From assembly GCA_965120355.1 (NCBI GenBank), contig CBCPMX010000181.1, positions 1 to 6,469 on the forward strand: a stretch of 6,469 nt of DNA, given 5' to 3'. This document shows, piece after piece, positions 5,058 through 6,469 of this stretch (within the stretch, counting starts at the first letter, position 1; every line of letters begins with the position of its first letter). The translations under genes and the position numbers were made by a program. This DNA is from CBCPMX01 sp965120355 (lineage in GTDB: Bacteria > Bacillota > Clostridia > Oscillospirales > Oscillospiraceae). The notes beneath the pieces were generated by a model. That model worked only from the letters and a program-made list of their open reading frames with translations, did not search any database and was not told the origin of the DNA.

Positions 5058-6353
5058 ATGAATCCATATATTCAAGAATATAACGCCAAGAAAATGACCG
5101 TTGACGAAGCTCTGGCCACCATCAAATCCGGCGATGTCATCGCCACCAGCCAGGCCGCCTGTGATCCCATGACCATCCTTGGTAATTTCCACAAGCTCCA
5201 TGGTAAAGTGGAAAACATCCGGATGTATGCCCCTCTGGAGATGAACATGCACCCGTTTATGGTGGATCCTCAGTATGCGGATACCTTTACCTTGGACGCC
5301 ACCTATTTTATGAGCGCCAACCGCGCCAGCCGGGACGCTGGCATCACCAGTTTCTTTCCCAGCCATCTCCACGCCGGTCCGTCGCGTTGGGCCAGCGTCT
5401 ATCACCCCAATGTCTTCATTGGCGCGGCCACACCCATGGACGAACATGGATATATGCAGGTCTCTCTGTGCCTGATTCACGAGCGCACTTTCTGGGAGCA
5501 GGCTGATCACATCATTCTGGAAGTCAACCCCAATATGCCTCACGTCTATGGCGACACAGAAATTCACATCTCCCAAGTGGATGGCATTGTAGAAGTCAAC
5601 ACACCTTTACCCACCATTCCCAAAAGTCAGCCCAATGAGACAGATATGGCGATTGGCGGCTACGTCTCCACGCTGGTCAATGACGGCGACACCATTCAGC
5701 TTGGGATTGGCAGTATTCCCGACGCAGCAGCCGCAGCGCTCATGGATAAGCATGACTTGGGTCTGCACTCAGAAATGATTCCCAACTGTGTGCGGGATCT
5801 GGTCAATGCCGGCGTCATTACCAACCGGAAGAAGAATTTCCTGCCCGGTAAAATGATTGGCGCTTTTGCCCTGGGAACCACAGATCTGTACGACATGCTC
5901 AACTACAATCCCGGCGCCCTGATTATGCGCGGCGACTTTGTGACAAGCCCCTATGTCATTTCGAAAAATGACAATTTTGTTTCCATCAACACTGCCATGA
6001 GCGTAGACCTGACCGGTCAGAATTGCTCTGAATCCATCGGCTCCAAGCAGTACAGCGGCAGCGGCGGACAGGCGGACACGGTATCCGGCGCTGCCCACTC
6101 CAAGGGCGGCCGCTCCATTATCGCCATCCCTTCCACAAAAAAGGGCGGTACCATTTCCACCATCAACGCACAGTTGCCTCTTGGCAGTGTGGTCACCACC
6201 AGCCGAAACGATATCGACTATATTGTCACCGAGTACGGCATCGCCCCCATGAAGGGCCGTGCCGTGCGGGAACGCATCAATAACCTGATTGCCGTGGCGC
6301 ATCCCGATTTCCGTGAACAGCTGCGGAAGGATGCAGAGCGCCTGCTGCGCTGA
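5058..6353 (+). CDS. Acetyl-CoA hydrolase/transferase family CoA-transferase (4-hydroxybutyrate or butyryl-CoA:acetate type)
   Basis: This cytoplasmic enzyme of 431 residues is expected to move CoA between acetate and another short acyl acid through a glutamyl-CoA thioester. The start at 5058 is preferred over ATG at 5052, because GAGG at 5045-5048 is nine bases from the first and only three from the second. Family marks are ATPMDEHGYM, VNPNMPHVYGD followed by IHISQVDGIVE, the LGIGSIPDA loop, and GLHSEMI with Glu239, which falls at the catalytic Glu238 position of Clostridium aminobutyricum 4-hydroxybutyrate CoA-transferase. The CoA-binding stretch GSGGQADTVSGAA begins at residue 334, and the C-terminus reads DYIVTEYGIAPMKGRAVRER and AHPDFRE. 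Length is normal. The substrate is not decided by sequence alone: butyrate, 4-hydroxybutyrate, propionate or an unsaturated acid are all possible. It has its own promoter behind the bcd-etf unit. Confidence 0.9.
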   Translation: MNPYIQEYNAKKMTVDEALATIKSGDVIATSQAACDPMTILGNFHKLHGKVENIRMYAPLEMNMHPFMVDPQYADTFTLDATYFMSANRASRDAGITSFFPSHLHAGPSRWASVYHPNVFIGAATPMDEHGYMQVSLCLIHERTFWEQADHIILEVNPNMPHVYGDTEIHISQVDGIVEVNTPLPTIPKSQPNETDMAIGGYVSTLVNDGDTIQLGIGSIPDAAAAALMDKHDLGLHSEMIPNCVRDLVNAGVITNRKKNFLPGKMIGAFALGTTDLYDMLNYNPGALIMRGDFVTSPYVISKNDNFVSINTAMSVDLTGQNCSESIGSKQYSGSGGQADTVSGAAHSKGGRSIIAIPSTKKGGTISTINAQLPLGSVVTTSRNDIDYIVTEYGIAPMKGRAVRERINNLIAVAHPDFREQLRKDAERLLR

Positions 6354-6382
6354 ATCTCCGGCAATTCTATTCCAATCTGAAA

Positions 6383-6416
6383 AGGTGCCGCTGCGGAACT
6401 TCCGCGGCGGCGCTTG
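6383..6416. terminator. Hairpin terminator after the CoA-transferase gene
   Basis: An 11-bp stem, GCCGCTGCGGA (6387-6397) with TCCGCGGCGGC (6401-6411), has one T-G wobble and an ACT loop. It can be extended outward to 6383/6415 with further wobbles. The following TTGTCTCTC is only moderately T-rich. On the other strand the stem is followed by CACC and TTTTC, so it could also terminate a convergent gene. Confidence 0.65.
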
Positions 6417-6421
6417 TCTCT

Positions 6422-6469
6422 CTAAAGCGATTTGCCTGCCAGAATGGCATAAATCGCCGCAGCAGCATC
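6422..6469 (-). CDS. Possible 3' end of a convergent gene, unknown function
   Basis: Read on the minus strand from the right edge, 15 codons stay open and stop at TAG (6424-6422), giving the C-terminal peptide DAAAAIYAILAGKSL. The stop falls just outside the hairpin at 6383-6416, as expected for a convergent gene sharing a terminator, and the alanine-rich composition is protein-like. So short an open frame could arise by chance. I do not recognise the protein. Confidence 0.35.
   Translation of the reverse strand, partial: DAAAAIYAILAGKSL

Overview
The window is a stretch of a bacterial chromosome of moderate GC content. It probably comes from an anaerobic, butyrate- or propionate-type fermenting member of the Firmicutes (class Clostridia, possibly Oscillospirales). 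The grounds are strong AGGAGG-type ribosome binding sites, consensus sigma-A promoters, a Rex-like operator, and a clostridial acyl-CoA dehydrogenase/electron-transferring flavoprotein (Etf) cluster. The genus is an inference and is not proven.

Layout from left to right. Positions 1-418 hold no gene I can support, but contain several hairpins, a tandem 10-bp repeat and a plausible promoter (302-330). A SEDS-family cell-wall glycosyltransferase (RodA type, 419-1588) follows and ends at a strong GC-rich terminator (1609-1633). The next intergenic region (about 1640-1841) is regulatory: a perfect palindrome, a Rex-like site and a promoter with a perfect TATAAT box. These lead into a three-gene unit: acyl-CoA dehydrogenase (1842-2969), etfB (2984-3770, broken) and etfA with a fused two-cluster ferredoxin domain (3784-4965). 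A perfect-consensus promoter (TTGACA, 17 bp, TATAAT) then drives a family-I CoA-transferase of the 4-hydroxybutyrate/butyryl-CoA:acetate type (5058-6353). That gene ends at a hairpin terminator, and the last 48 bases may be the 3' end of a convergent gene.

Together the metabolic genes form a reductive acyl-CoA module. The CoA-transferase loads or unloads CoA. The dehydrogenase, run as an enoyl-CoA reductase, takes electrons from an EtfAB that in related systems bifurcates NADH electrons between the enoyl-CoA and ferredoxin. The Rex-like site fits control by the NADH/NAD+ ratio. No crotonase, hydroxyacyl-CoA dehydrogenase or thiolase gene is present here, so the acyl substrate cannot be assigned.

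The most notable points are two separate disabling lesions in etfB (an extra C near 3167 and an in-frame TAA at 3249-3251) between intact neighbours, and an aspartate where the dehydrogenase family normally has its catalytic glutamate. I saw no mobile element, CRISPR array, tRNA or rRNA. I did not find a wholly new system.
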